54,415 nucleotides of DNA from Planctomycetia bacterium (GCA_030527185.1 JAUNBF010000021.1:1-54415), one strand, 5' to 3'; shown: positions 1 to 9,220, counted from the first letter of the stretch. Translations and numbers: made by a program. The notes: generated by a model from the letters alone, not told the origin.

Positions 1-36
1 AATTATCAATTAAAAAACGTCTTTGGGAGAGATTTT

Positions 37-837
37 ATGGCACAGATCAATGTCGTCATTAACGGAGCGGCAGGCCGCATGGGACAACGGTTGGTGGCGG
101 TGGCTGCCGGGGAGAGAGACTTGCAAATTGTGGCGGCACTGGAACGGGTGGAACATCCGCAACTGGGGCTGGATGCCGGTTATTTGGCGGGGATTGGTGA
201 ATTGGGGATCCCCCTGACCGATTCCTTGCCGGACGATGGGAAGATTGACGCGGTGATTGATTTTTCATTGCCTGCGGGGGCGGAACGGATGATTGGGATC
301 TGCCGGGAACGTAAACTTCCGTTGGTGGTTGCCACGACCGGACTTAGCGAGGAGCAAGTCGAAAAATTGCGGGCAGCCTCCGAAGAGATTCCGATTGTCT
401 GGGCACCGAGCATGAGTACGGCGGTCAATCTGGCGATGAATCTGGCGCGAAAAGCGGCGGGAACGTTGGCGCAGCGTGACGCGGATGTGGAAATTCTGGA
501 GCGGCACCACCGGTTCAAGGTCGATTCGCCCAGTGGCACGGCATTGAAGTTCGGGGAAATCATTGCTCAGGAGATGGGAATCACGCATTTTACACACGGT
601 CGGGAAGGGATGGTGGGAGCGCGTCCCCACAACGAGATTGGCTATCACGCCATCCGCACGGGAGACAATCCGGGTGAACACACGATTGTGTTTGGGATGA
701 TGGGGGAGACGTTGGAAATTACCGTTCGCTGTTCTTCCCGCGACTGTTACGCCAAAGGTGCCTTTGCTGCCGCACGGTTTTTGCAGTCGAAAACCACGGG
801 GTTGTACGACATGTTCGACGTGCTGGGTTTGAAATAG
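37..837 (+). CDS. dapB: 4-hydroxy-tetrahydrodipicolinate reductase
   Basis: Reduces the dipicolinate precursor in the cytosolic lysine and meso-diaminopimelate pathway. The 266-residue length is normal for DapB. The N-terminal Rossmann motif GAAGRMGQ (residues 10-17) binds the nicotinamide cofactor, and the catalytic segment ERHHRFKVDSPSGTA (about residues 154-168) carries the active-site histidine pair and the substrate-binding SGT. The start is supported by GGGAGAG about 6 bases upstream of the ATG. The gene opens the window, so upstream partners are unseen; the next gene follows after 54 bases that include an AT-rich repeat. Identification is by strong family motifs. Confidence 0.96.
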   Translation: MAQINVVINGAAGRMGQRLVAVAAGERDLQIVAALERVEHPQLGLDAGYLAGIGELGIPLTDSLPDDGKIDAVIDFSLPAGAERMIGICRERKLPLVVATTGLSEEQVEKLRAASEEIPIVWAPSMSTAVNLAMNLARKAAGTLAQRDADVEILERHHRFKVDSPSGTALKFGEIIAQEMGITHFTHGREGMVGARPHNEIGYHAIRTGDNPGEHTIVFGMMGETLEITVRCSSRDCYAKGAFAAARFLQSKTTGLYDMFDVLGLK

Positions 838-891
838 CCCCGATTTTAAGAAAATTTTGCCACTCCATTAATCATTATATCATTATTTTTC

Positions 892-2706
892 ATGGCTGGA
901 ATTTTTGGAATTGTTGGTTCGGCGGCGTCGGGAGAGATTTTTTCGGCCATGCGGGAGGTGTCGCGGCAGGAGGCGTGGTACGATACGCTGACGGTGGCGT
1001 TGGAAAAAGGGGGGATCGGTGCGTCGGGGCTGGCAGAGCCAACGTTGATTCAGAAGGCGGAGCAGGGGAAGGACGTTTTACTCCTTTACGGCGAGCTTTT
1101 CCCCACGTCGCAACAGTCGGAACCGGCCCGGTGGCTTCTGGACGGGCTACTTCGGGAAGGGAAGTCGTTTCTGGAAGGTGTGGAAGGGCGTTTTCAGGCA
1201 GTTTTCTGGAAAGGTTCGGAGGAGACGGTCACGATTTTGACGGATCGTTTTGCCACCCGGCCACTTTACTGGACGCAGTGTGGCGAGACGTTTGGCTTTG
1301 CGTCGGAGATTCGGACGCTGCTCCAAAATCCGGCCATTCCGAAACGGTGGAATCGGGCGGCTCTGGTCGATTTTTTCACGTGGGGACATTATTTTCATAC
1401 GCACACGCTGGTCGATTCGGTGGAAGTGGTGCCGCCAGGAGGATTTTACACATTCTCTCTCCGGGACGGCACGTTTCGCAAGGAGACGTACGGAACGTTT
1501 TTGCCGAAAACATCTTCGCCAGCCACGCTGGACGCGGTGGTGGAAAAATTCCACGCGGCGGTTGAGCGGCAGAGTGTGGCGACGGAAAATCTCGGCATTT
1601 CCCTTTCCGGCGGGCTGGATGCGCGAAGTCTTTTGGGGATGTTGCCCGCGGAGATGTTACCGGGAGTGACGACGGTCGCTTTGGGAGTGCCGGGGAGTGC
1701 CGACCATCGACTGGCCGCACAATTGGCTCACCGGGCAGGAACACGGCATTTCAATTACGAACTGCGCACCGATTTTCTGCAAAATTACGCCCAACATCAG
1801 GAAACGATGATTCGACTCACCGACGGGCAATACCTTTCGTCCAGTATCGTGATTCCGACACTTCCGTTCTATCAGGAAAAGGGGATTCAGACGCTCTTGC
1901 GGGGTCACGCGGGGGAATTGTGCCACATGAGCAAGGCCTACGCATTTTCGCTTGACGAAACGGATCGGAGGGGATTTTCGCAATCTTCGCCATCGGAAAA
2001 TCGGCAACGGTTGGAAAATTGGGCATGGAACCACCTTCAGGCATATATGTTGCAGGGGGTGGAAGGGGACCTCTTTGCGGAAATGTCCCGACAGGAATGT
2101 CAGGAACAGGCACGCCATTCGCTCCATCAGGCACTCTTGCAGGCCGGGCTGGAAACGCACCACGAAACGGCTCAGACGCTCTGGTTCCTCTATCTTCAAC
2201 AGCGAATTTTCCGGGAAATCCCGCTTTCGATGCGGAAATTCGACGCTTATGTCAATGTCCGTCTGCCGATTCTGGATACGGAACTGGTTTCCGCTCTGCT
2301 GGCTCTGCCGACGGAACAAAAAATGGGCGAAACGATTCAATATCGCTTGCTGGAAAGTTATCGGAACGATTTTCTTCAGGTGCGGAACGTCAATACCGGC
2401 ACGTTTCTGGGGGCGGCACCCTGGCGGCAAAAAGTGGCGTCGCTGCAACATCGGATTCTGGCAAAACTCCGCTTTCCCGGATACCAGCCGTACGAGAAAA
2501 TGGGATTGTGGCTTCGGCGGGAGCTGGCGTCGCGGGTTTCCGAGATTCTCAACAGTGACCAGTGTCTTGACCGAGGCATTTTCCATCCCGACACGATTCG
2601 GCAGGTGCAAAAGTCGCACATGGAAGGGAAAAATCATACGTATTTGCTCCTGGCGCTGATGATTTGCGAATTGGGAATGCGGCATTTGGAAGAAACGCCA
2701 TCCTGA
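892..2706 (+). CDS. asparagine synthetase-like protein lacking the glutaminase cysteine
   Basis: A 604-residue protein with the two-domain layout of class II asparagine synthetases: an Ntn-type glutaminase-like domain (about 1-200) and an ATP-pyrophosphatase domain (about 210-560) with the PP-loop-like SLSGGLDAR at 237-245. The family normally begins Met-Cys-Gly-Ile, with Cys2 as the nucleophile that releases ammonia from glutamine. Here it begins MAGIFGIVG, so Cys2 is Ala. The usual SGGLDS is SGGLDA. The protein is therefore unlikely to use glutamine as ammonia donor. It could use free ammonia, form another amide as beta-lactam synthetase relatives do, or be non-catalytic. No clear ribosome-binding site is visible before the ATG. 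Function is not assigned beyond the family. Confidence 0.8.
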   Translation: MAGIFGIVGSAASGEIFSAMREVSRQEAWYDTLTVALEKGGIGASGLAEPTLIQKAEQGKDVLLLYGELFPTSQQSEPARWLLDGLLREGKSFLEGVEGRFQAVFWKGSEETVTILTDRFATRPLYWTQCGETFGFASEIRTLLQNPAIPKRWNRAALVDFFTWGHYFHTHTLVDSVEVVPPGGFYTFSLRDGTFRKETYGTFLPKTSSPATLDAVVEKFHAAVERQSVATENLGISLSGGLDARSLLGMLPAEMLPGVTTVALGVPGSADHRLAAQLAHRAGTRHFNYELRTDFLQNYAQHQETMIRLTDGQYLSSSIVIPTLPFYQEKGIQTLLRGHAGELCHMSKAYAFSLDETDRRGFSQSSPSENRQRLENWAWNHLQAYMLQGVEGDLFAEMSRQECQEQARHSLHQALLQAGLETHHETAQTLWFLYLQQRIFREIPLSMRKFDAYVNVRLPILDTELVSALLALPTEQKMGETIQYRLLESYRNDFLQVRNVNTGTFLGAAPWRQKVASLQHRILAKLRFPGYQPYEKMGLWLRRELASRVSEILNSDQCLDRGIFHPDTIRQVQKSHMEGKNHTYLLLALMICELGMRHLEETPS

Positions 2707-2836
2707 TGTACGTGGAGAAGAAATTGCTACAGTCGGTATAATCGTCACAACTCCAAATTTGGAAATTTTGGTCAGTCTCCGCGAAAAAGGTGTCCGATAA
2801 AAGAAGATGTGGCATTTTATACAGCCCTCCCCCCAT

Positions 2837-2864
2837 TCCCGAAACTTTTTTTCCGGGATACAAT
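2837..2864 (+). promoter_or_regulatory. candidate promoter of the beta-propeller gene
   Basis: TACAAT at 2859-2864 is a good -10 element; a poor -35 (TTCCCG-like) lies about 17 bases upstream. The bases just after it (GTGTTCTTT at 2872-2880) recur after another -10 at 31719-31724. A second TATAAT at 2737-2742 is an alternative. Confidence 0.4.
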
Positions 2865-2932
2865 AGAGAGAGTGTTCTTTCCGGTGGGTGGAGATTTTTC
2901 CGAAAAAATCAAGAGTCGTTCCGAGGTTTTTC

Positions 2933-4603
2933 ATGATGACCAAGTTTCGTTCCCTGGCAGGGTTGGTTCTGGCTGGAATGTTCCTGTGTTCGTTTGCCTG
3001 TGTTTCCGTTTGGGGACAATCGGCCTGGCGAGGGAATATCATTCCTCAAAATTACCTCAACAGTCGCGGTTTGCAGCGTCAGTGGACGACGCAGATTCAA
3101 ATCAATACGGCTCGCGACCGGCTCAGTCAGATGATTCTGGATCGCGGAACGATTTTTACCGTGACGGAAAATGGGAGTATCCAGGCAACCAACGCGGAAA
3201 CAGGAGCGACGCTCTGGACGGAAAATATCGCGTCCAAGGGGAAACTGGTGCAGGGTCTGTCGGCCAACACCAATTACGTCGGTTTTACCTGCGGCTCGAC
3301 GCTCTATATTTTCAATCGGATGAATGGCAAGCCACTTCTGGATGTGGAGATTGAGGCGATTCCCACTGCCGGTCTGATTTTGGGACAAGGTTGTGCCTAC
3401 ATTCCATGCGTGGATGGGAATATCTACGCGTTCGACCTTCAGCCGATGGAAGACCCTTTTGCGGAATTTGGCGTGACGCAGACGCACCTCTCCGAACGGG
3501 AACGCAAAGCTCGACGCCAGGAATTTATCGACTCGCTTCGCCTGAACAAGACGTATGAGGCGGCGTTGGCGGTTCGTGCGCTGGGGTACCTTACCACCTC
3601 TCCCACGTTTGGGAAAGCGTACACTCCCCAACGCAGTACGGAAGAGGTTTCGGAAGAATTTTTGAAGAAAAAAACGGATTTTGAATATGTGGCCTGGCCG
3701 ACGACCTCTCAGACGGTGACGCTGATTGAGGTGGACTTCCGGGGAGAGAATATTACGTATCAGGAGATCGAAAGTATCGCTGTTTTGGGCGATTTGCGGG
3801 CACCTTTGAGTTACCGTCCCTACCGTCGGAGTGAGCCGGATACGACCGGGTTTTTCTACGCCGCGACGACCGCCGGTTTTGTTTATGCCATCCGGGAGGA
3901 GACGGGGAATGTGCTGTGGCGGTTCCCCACGGGCGAAGCGATTCATCAGACCCCCACGTATGTTGATAACGACCTTTTTATTGTGACGGCCATTTCGGGA
4001 ATGTACTGTATCGACGCGGTCAGTGGAGGGGACGGAAATACCAACGAAGCGAAGTGGTGGTCTCCCGATATCCAGCGGTTCCTTTCGTGCAGTAAAAATC
4101 GGATTTACGCCATGGACAAGCACGATTCGCTGGTTATTTTGGATCGTGTTTCCGGGCAGAAAATTTCCTCCATCCCTATTACCAATATTGAAGTGCGACT
4201 TACCAATACCCAGACCGATCGGATTTATCTCGCCACCAATACAGGGTTGATTCAGTGCCTGCGGGAAAGTGCCCTGGAAACGCCGCTTGATTTCCAGACG
4301 GAACCGAAACAGGAAAAACGTCCGAAACTGGCAGATGTCAATCTTTCCGGCGATGACGCGGATGAGGAGGAAGAAATTTCCGAAGACGAAACGTTTGAGG
4401 AAGAGGATGACGGCGGATTCAGCGATGAAGAGGAGGATGTCGACGAGGAAAGTCTGGATAACGATGAGGAAGAGGAAGGTTTCGGGGAAGAGGAAACTTT
4501 CGAGGACGAGGAGGAGGCCGGATTCGGTGAAGAGGAAGAGGTTGGACTGGACGAGGAAGAGGCCAGTTTCGACGACGAGGATGCTGATCTCGACGAAGAA
4601 TAA
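2933..4603 (+). CDS. secreted PQQ-like beta-propeller protein with acidic tail
   Basis: About 556 residues from the ATG at 2933. I chose this start because it is followed at once by a basic, hydrophobic signal peptide (MMTKFRSLAGLVLAG...); the open frame extends back to a GTG at 2888 that would spoil it. The body has repeated blades of the PQQ/BamB type, for example TGNVLWRFPTGEAIHQTP and GATLWTENI, suggesting an extracytoplasmic scaffold or binding protein. The last 91 residues, from LADVNLSGDD, are almost wholly Glu and Asp with scattered Gly-Phe and Val-Gly pairs, which is very unusual for a propeller. Substrate unknown. It sits 57 bases before the next small gene and may be co-transcribed with it. 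Confidence 0.75.
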   Translation: MMTKFRSLAGLVLAGMFLCSFACVSVWGQSAWRGNIIPQNYLNSRGLQRQWTTQIQINTARDRLSQMILDRGTIFTVTENGSIQATNAETGATLWTENIASKGKLVQGLSANTNYVGFTCGSTLYIFNRMNGKPLLDVEIEAIPTAGLILGQGCAYIPCVDGNIYAFDLQPMEDPFAEFGVTQTHLSERERKARRQEFIDSLRLNKTYEAALAVRALGYLTTSPTFGKAYTPQRSTEEVSEEFLKKKTDFEYVAWPTTSQTVTLIEVDFRGENITYQEIESIAVLGDLRAPLSYRPYRRSEPDTTGFFYAATTAGFVYAIREETGNVLWRFPTGEAIHQTPTYVDNDLFIVTAISGMYCIDAVSGGDGNTNEAKWWSPDIQRFLSCSKNRIYAMDKHDSLVILDRVSGQKISSIPITNIEVRLTNTQTDRIYLATNTGLIQCLRESALETPLDFQTEPKQEKRPKLADVNLSGDDADEEEEISEDETFEEEDDGGFSDEEEDVDEESLDNDEEEEGFGEEETFEDEEEAGFGEEEEVGLDEEEASFDDEDADLDEE

Positions 4604-4660
4604 GAGGTTCTTATCCACAGACCGCAAGATACGAGAATAGAATGGATTAACGATTACGGT

Positions 4661-5107
4661 ATGGCTATTTATCAGGAAAATGGTTTTTATTTGGAGTATC
4701 CCGACGACTGGGAGCCAACGGTGGAATTGCAGATGGGTAGCGACTCGGTGACGTTTACCCATCCGCAAGGTTCTTTTTGGAATCTTTCGCGTCTTCTTAC
4801 CTGGGTCAATCCTGAGGAGATGCTTGCCATGATGGCCCAGGGATTACACGATGAGTATCCCCAAAGTGATGTGGTTCCCGCGGAGACTCAGGTGGGCGAC
4901 GCGATACTTTATGGAATAGACGTATCCTTTTTTTATCTTGATCTTCCCTGCACGGTCCAGATTCGCGTTTATTCCACGGAAATGTATTCATACATTCTCT
5001 ATACGCAAATGGCTGACCTGGAAGAAGCCGATTTGGCACCGAAATTTCGTTCCATAACCAAAAGTTGGCTGGAAAATATTGAAAAAGAAATAAAAAGTTC
5101 TGAATAA
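4661..5107 (+). CDS. small hypothetical protein, PsbP/DcrB-like
   Basis: A 148-residue protein without a signal peptide or membrane segment. The opening (YQENGFYLEYPDDWE) and the later pattern of short aromatic beta-strands ending in a helix (FRSITKSWLENI) resemble the PsbP/Mog1-like fold of DcrB and DUF1795 proteins, which often begin with a statement of a peptide wetting the FxxxYPxxW pattern. That is an inference from pattern only. No catalytic residues are evident. It follows the propeller gene closely and precedes the TPR gene, so these three may form a loosely spaced unit. Confidence 0.6.
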   Translation: MAIYQENGFYLEYPDDWEPTVELQMGSDSVTFTHPQGSFWNLSRLLTWVNPEEMLAMMAQGLHDEYPQSDVVPAETQVGDAILYGIDVSFFYLDLPCTVQIRVYSTEMYSYILYTQMADLEEADLAPKFRSITKSWLENIEKEIKSSE

Positions 5108-5223
5108 TTGGGAAAGTGCCCTTGCGTGAAAGGAGAAATCAGTGTATTTTATAGGAATCCCGTAAAGGATGACGCGGCAAATAAAATACACTTGGAACAT
5201 AAGGAAAGAAAAGAGAGGTTTTG

Positions 5224-6585
5224 ATGGAACGACATTTCTCACAGTGGACGCGAACGATTCTTTTTGGTCTGGCTCTGGGAATGGGGAGCATGTTGCAGGC
5301 AGCTCCGACCAGTCCTGGCGATTTGAGTGCGACGCAGGAAGAAACGCCGCAGGTTTCGGAAGATGTGAAAGCGGCATTGGAGGATTTTCGGAATTTGAAG
5401 TTCGATGATGCCATTGCCAAACTGGAGGCCGCACGAGCCAACAATCCTGACATGGCTCCTCCTCAGTTGATTCTGGCCCAATGGTTCGGTCTGGCCAATC
5501 AGGGACAGGCGGTGCGACAGGCCATTGAGCAGACGATTACCAAATATGCTGACGACCCGGAAGCGTATGTGGTTCTGGCCGAGTTGAATCTTCAGAATGG
5601 TGGAATTACGGAAGCGCAGTTGCTCTATACCCAGGCCGCTTCGCTGAATGGTAAGTTTACGGGCAGTGCGGTGCGTAAGGAGAATATCCAGAAACGGATT
5701 CTGCTGGGTCTGGCACAGGTTTTTGTCGCGCGTGGCAATTTTGCCGATGCGGAAAAGTATCTGCAAACGGTACTCGCTTCGGATGCCAACAATGTGGCTG
5801 CGTTGAACCTGCTTGGCCTGATTCAGTTCCGTAACAATCAGCCGGCGGAAGTTCTCAAGACGTATGAAAAGGTCAAGGCAGCTCAGCCCAATACGCTTCT
5901 TCCCGAAGCCCGTCTGGCGATGATGTACCAGCAAAAAGGGGACGATGAGAGCAAAAAAGAAGCGGCCAAATATATGGTCGAAGCAATTAAGAAAGCTCCG
6001 CGTGATGTCGATGTGCGGCTGGTGGCGACGCAGTGGTCGCTCCAGATCGGCAATGTCAAACAGGCCGCGTCCCAGGCGGATGCAGCATTGAAATTGAAGG
6101 CCGATTCGCAGGAAGCTCAAATACTGCGTGGTGTGGTGGCTCTGTTTGAGAAGAATTTTACGGTTGCGGAAGAGAATTTCCAGAAAGTCCTCTCTGCGTC
6201 GCCGAGCAATTTTGCCGCCAGTAATAATTTGGCTCTGGCACTCTGCGAACAAGGCGATGAAACGAAACTGAAGAAAGCGGAAGAATATGCTCTGGTCAAT
6301 ATCCGCCAGTTCCAGAACCAGCCGGAAGCGTTTTCCACGGCAGCCTGGATTTCCTATAAAAAGGGAGCCTACAACGACGCTTTGCAACTGTTGCAGAAAG
6401 CGGCTCAACTTTCCGGCGGGCAGATGAATCCAGATACCGCTTACTACCTTGCCGCCACGTTGGCGAAACTTGGTTCCGACGAGCAGAAGAATCAGGCCAA
6501 AGAACTGGTAAAGAAGATTCTGGAAAGTACCGCACCTTTCAGTATGCGTCCTGAAGCGGAAGCGTTGGCGAAAGAGTTGAACTAG
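5224..6585 (+). CDS. secreted tetratricopeptide repeat protein
   Basis: A 453-residue protein with an N-terminal signal peptide ending near LQAAPT and then tandem TPR-like helix pairs across most of its length (for example ALEDFRNLKFDDAIAKLEAA, FVARGNFADAEKYLQTVLAS, EKNFTVAEENFQKVLSASPS). TPRs mediate protein-protein contacts, so this is probably a periplasmic or surface adaptor. The ATG at 5224 is chosen over the adjacent TTG at 5221 because GAGAGG lies about 6 bases upstream of it. No enzymatic domain is seen. Confidence 0.8.
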   Translation: MERHFSQWTRTILFGLALGMGSMLQAAPTSPGDLSATQEETPQVSEDVKAALEDFRNLKFDDAIAKLEAARANNPDMAPPQLILAQWFGLANQGQAVRQAIEQTITKYADDPEAYVVLAELNLQNGGITEAQLLYTQAASLNGKFTGSAVRKENIQKRILLGLAQVFVARGNFADAEKYLQTVLASDANNVAALNLLGLIQFRNNQPAEVLKTYEKVKAAQPNTLLPEARLAMMYQQKGDDESKKEAAKYMVEAIKKAPRDVDVRLVATQWSLQIGNVKQAASQADAALKLKADSQEAQILRGVVALFEKNFTVAEENFQKVLSASPSNFAASNNLALALCEQGDETKLKKAEEYALVNIRQFQNQPEAFSTAAWISYKKGAYNDALQLLQKAAQLSGGQMNPDTAYYLAATLAKLGSDEQKNQAKELVKKILESTAPFSMRPEAEALAKELN

Positions 6586-6590
6586 TGCTT

Positions 6591-6680
6591 TGTTAGTTGA
6601 TAATTATTAATTGATAATTATCTGTTTCAGACCGTATTTTCAAAGAGGTATCGCTTTGCGACGAGGGGGGGTATTGGAAA
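6591..6680 (+). repeat. dispersed AT-rich element, copy A
   Basis: Runs from CTTTGTTAGTTGATAATT to the CCGTATTTTCAA block at about 6632-6643. The same order of blocks recurs at 17253-17352 and, partly rearranged, at 50483-50625. It contains the TTGATAATTA words found in several other spacers. Confidence 0.55.
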
Positions 6681-6715
6681 ATGCCTTCCCACTTTGAAAC
6701 CACTCCCCGACTGAC

Positions 6716-6798
6716 ACCGTACCCCTTTGGGGGAACAGGGCTGGCTCATTTTGCCTATTTGTTCATGCGCCAGCCCTGATCTTCCCGAGGGGTGCCGT
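6716..6798 (+). promoter_or_regulatory. long hairpin in the leader of the XylR-like gene
   Basis: The inner arms CAGGGCTGGC (6736-6745) and GCCAGCCCTG (6769-6778) are perfectly complementary, with a 23-base loop. Flanking bases continue the stem imperfectly, from ACCGTACCCC at 6716 to GGGGTGCCGT ending at 6798. It ends 26 bases before the ATG at 6825 and swallows the alternative GTG at 6792. It may be an attenuator, an mRNA structure or an operator; there is no U-run to make it a simple terminator. Confidence 0.55.
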
Positions 6799-6824
6799 TT
6801 TTTGCGTTATACAGGGATTTTTGG

Positions 6825-8012
6825 ATGAATATTTCCCCGGTTCATCTTCCTCAAGTTTCGCTTTATCTTCCCAGCAGTGTGGAGAATTTTCGCCAGACGC
6901 TCTTGGGCATTTCCCGTTACGTTCAGTTAAACGGTCCATGGCTCATCCGAAATATCAAGTCGGAGTACTGGAATCTGGAATTGATGAAATTTTCTCCGCG
7001 TGGGGATGCAGGTCGGATTTTGCGAATTGATGAAAGGATACCGGGGTGGTTGTTGAAAAATGAAGTTCCAACGGTGGTTCTGAATCCGACGGAGGAATCG
7101 CTGGAAAATCCACGAATTGCGGCCATGACTCGGTTCTGCTACGATTTTTACGCGGTAGGGCGAATGGCTGCCACTTTTTTTCTGGAGAAGGAGTTGGAGT
7201 TTTTTGCTTACGTTGGCCTGAGGAAGGAGACGGAGTGGACACGGCAACAAAGGTCTGGTTATGAGGATGGTCTTTGCGAAGTGGGACGGGATTATCTCAA
7301 TTATCAAACTCTCGATTGGGAGCGAAATACGGTACGCCGGGAAATGGATCGGATGGGAAAATGGCTGGTACAGGCACCGAAACCGTTGGCTTTGTTTGCG
7401 GCGAATGAGTTGATAGCGCCTCTGGTATTGCAGACCTGTCTGTGGAAAGGAATTGCGGTTCCACAGGAAGTTTCCGTACTGAGCATGGGGGGAGACGAGG
7501 TGACGTGTGAGTTATGCCAACCAACGTTGAGTTCGATCAGCTTTTTGCCGAAAGAACGTGGGTATCAGATGGCTGCGGTGCTTGATCGGCTGATGCGTGG
7601 GGAGGAGGAACCTGGAAAACGGTACACTTATGTGCCAAAAAAGGTGGTGGAGCGAGGTTCGACACAGCGAATGACGATTTCGGATACTCTGGTGCTTCAA
7701 GCCAAAGAATTCATTCAGGGAAATTTCACGGCGGACATCGGGATTGCGGAAGTCGTGCGTTATCTGGGCATTTCCCGCTCGACAGTTGAACGGCATTTCA
7801 AACGAGTGACTGGAAATACGATTCCTGAAGAGATTCTGCACTGCCGTATGGAAAAGATGACCAAATTTCTCATCCTGACGAATCTTCCCACGGCAGAAAT
7901 TGCGCGACGATGCGGTTTTCGAAATGGAAATTATGCCTGTCGGGTTTTTCGGACGTACTACCAGATGACGATGAGCGAATACCGTAAAAGGCACTCGATT
8001 ACGTATTCTTAA
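6825..8012 (+). CDS. XylR-like transcriptional regulator (AraC family)
   Basis: About 395 residues. The N-terminal two thirds resemble a periplasmic-binding-protein-like sensor of the LacI/XylR kind (SLYLPSSVENFRQTLLG, then CLWKGIAVPQEVSVLSMGGDE, a typical LacI-family stretch). The C-terminal 100 residues are an AraC double helix-turn-helix (GIAEVVRYLGISRSTVERHF and TAEIARRCGFRNGNYACRVF). Such planctomycete proteins usually sense a sugar and activate or repress catabolic genes. ATG 6825 is preferred to GTG 6792, which lies inside the leader hairpin. No sugar operon is adjacent; the sugar kinase and transketolase are 20 kb away, so the target is unknown. Confidence 0.85.
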   Translation: MNISPVHLPQVSLYLPSSVENFRQTLLGISRYVQLNGPWLIRNIKSEYWNLELMKFSPRGDAGRILRIDERIPGWLLKNEVPTVVLNPTEESLENPRIAAMTRFCYDFYAVGRMAATFFLEKELEFFAYVGLRKETEWTRQQRSGYEDGLCEVGRDYLNYQTLDWERNTVRREMDRMGKWLVQAPKPLALFAANELIAPLVLQTCLWKGIAVPQEVSVLSMGGDEVTCELCQPTLSSISFLPKERGYQMAAVLDRLMRGEEEPGKRYTYVPKKVVERGSTQRMTISDTLVLQAKEFIQGNFTADIGIAEVVRYLGISRSTVERHFKRVTGNTIPEEILHCRMEKMTKFLILTNLPTAEIARRCGFRNGNYACRVFRTYYQMTMSEYRKRHSITYS

Positions 8013-8029
8013 ATCTCTATCCAAAAATT

Positions 8030-8047
8030 CTCTATGAAATCTGTCTT
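8030..8047 (+). promoter_or_regulatory. candidate Pho box upstream of pstS
   Basis: CTCTATG-AAAT-CTGTCTT at 8030-8047 matches the Pho box plan of two 7-base direct repeats around AAAT. The second half fits CTGTCAT at six of seven positions; the first half is poor. A TAAAAT -10 lies at 8118-8123, which is farther downstream than usual, so the assignment is weak. Confidence 0.3.
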
Positions 8048-8191
8048 CTCAGCAAACGAAAATGTTAGGAAATGCTAACCAAAATCTCATCGAAAGTTGT
8101 TGATTTTGTAATTCTGGTAAAATTCTTTTGTGGTATCGTGGAGATGTATGGAGTGGAAGGTTTCCCAGAGTATCCCGGAAAGGAAAGAAAA

Positions 8192-9220
8192 ATGAGTCGC
8201 ACAGGAATAGGGCTGGTTTTAGGTTTAGTCGTATTGGCAGGTTGTTTTTCAAATGATTGGGAAGTTTCCGAAAAGGGAGACGCGGTGGTCCTCAACGGTG
8301 CCGGAGCGACGTTTCCTTCGCCCGTGTACAGTGTCTGGGCGTTCCATTTTACCGAATCGACCGAACGGCAGGTTCAGGTGAATTATCAGGGTGTCGGTTC
8401 CGGGGCTGGTGTGAATCAATTGAAGGAAGGGACGATCGATTTTGCGGGAAGCGATTCCCCTTTGCAGGCAGACGAGTTGGAAAAGGATGGACTGACGCAG
8501 TTTCCGATGTTGGCCGGGGGCGTGGTGGTTGTCCTGAACGTGCCGGGGATGACGGACGGTGCGTGTCGGCTTCCGGCAGATGTGCTGGCGGATATTTTCC
8601 TGGGAAAAATCACGAAATGGAATGACCCGCGAATCGTGGCGGCCAATCCTGATGGGAAACTGCCCGATTTGGACATTACGGTCGTGTACCGAGCGGACAG
8701 TTCCGGCACGTCGTTTCTGTTCACGCATTATCTGACCCAAGTTTCCCCACCGTGGGCGGAAAAGGTGGGAGCGGGGGCGGCGGTGCGTTTTCCCGTCGGA
8801 ATCGGTGGGCAGAAAAACCCCGGCGTCTGCAACAATGTGGCGAAAATCTCCGGGGCGATTAGTTATACCGAGTATTCCTATGCTCTGGAAACAGGTCTGG
8901 CATGTGCCTCTTTGCAAAACGCGGCAGGAAAGTTTGTGGCACCGAGCGTGGCGTCATTTACCGAAGCGCTGAAAAACGCGGACTGGGAAAAGGCTCCCGG
9001 TTTTTACATGATTTTGACGAATGCGGCAGGGGAAAACAGTTATCCCATCACCGGTATCACCTATCTTTTGTATCGTAAAAACCTGGACGAAACGAAGAAA
9101 AGTGCGTTGTGGCGGTATCTGGATTGGTGTTTTACAGGCGGCAAATTCAAGGCCAGGGAACTGCATTATGTTCCGATTCCAGAGGAAGTGGTGGAGAAGA
9201 TTCAGGAAATACATCCATAA
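8192..9220 (+). CDS. pstS: phosphate ABC transporter substrate-binding lipoprotein
   Basis: Binds inorganic phosphate outside the membrane and hands it to PstCA. The ATG at 8192 follows GGAAAGGAAAG and opens a lipoprotein signal peptide with the lipobox LAGC (Cys18), giving a 342-residue precursor. PstS motifs are clear: GAGATFPSPVY near the mature N-terminus, YQGVGSGAG, DFAGSD, YRADSSGTSFLFTHYL and ISYTEYSYA. It is the first gene of pstSCAB-phoU-phoBR, with pstC starting 23 bases after its stop. Phosphate-starvation control by the PhoBR pair in the same cluster is expected. Confidence 0.96.
   Translation: MSRTGIGLVLGLVVLAGCFSNDWEVSEKGDAVVLNGAGATFPSPVYSVWAFHFTESTERQVQVNYQGVGSGAGVNQLKEGTIDFAGSDSPLQADELEKDGLTQFPMLAGGVVVVLNVPGMTDGACRLPADVLADIFLGKITKWNDPRIVAANPDGKLPDLDITVVYRADSSGTSFLFTHYLTQVSPPWAEKVGAGAAVRFPVGIGGQKNPGVCNNVAKISGAISYTEYSYALETGLACASLQNAAGKFVAPSVASFTEALKNADWEKAPGFYMILTNAAGENSYPITGITYLLYRKNLDETKKSALWRYLDWCFTGGKFKARELHYVPIPEEVVEKIQEIHP

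Noticed and set aside
2737..2742. TATAAT as the main promoter of the propeller gene
   Set aside because: Nearly 200 bases from the start codon and lacking a -35; kept only as an alternative.
4611..4619. Perfect DnaA-box-like TTATCCACA after the propeller gene
   Set aside because: Single and isolated; one or two such sites are expected by chance in 54 kb, and no origin features surround it.
6792..6794. GTG start for the XylR-like gene
   Set aside because: Buried in the leader hairpin; ATG 6825 gives the conserved N-terminus.
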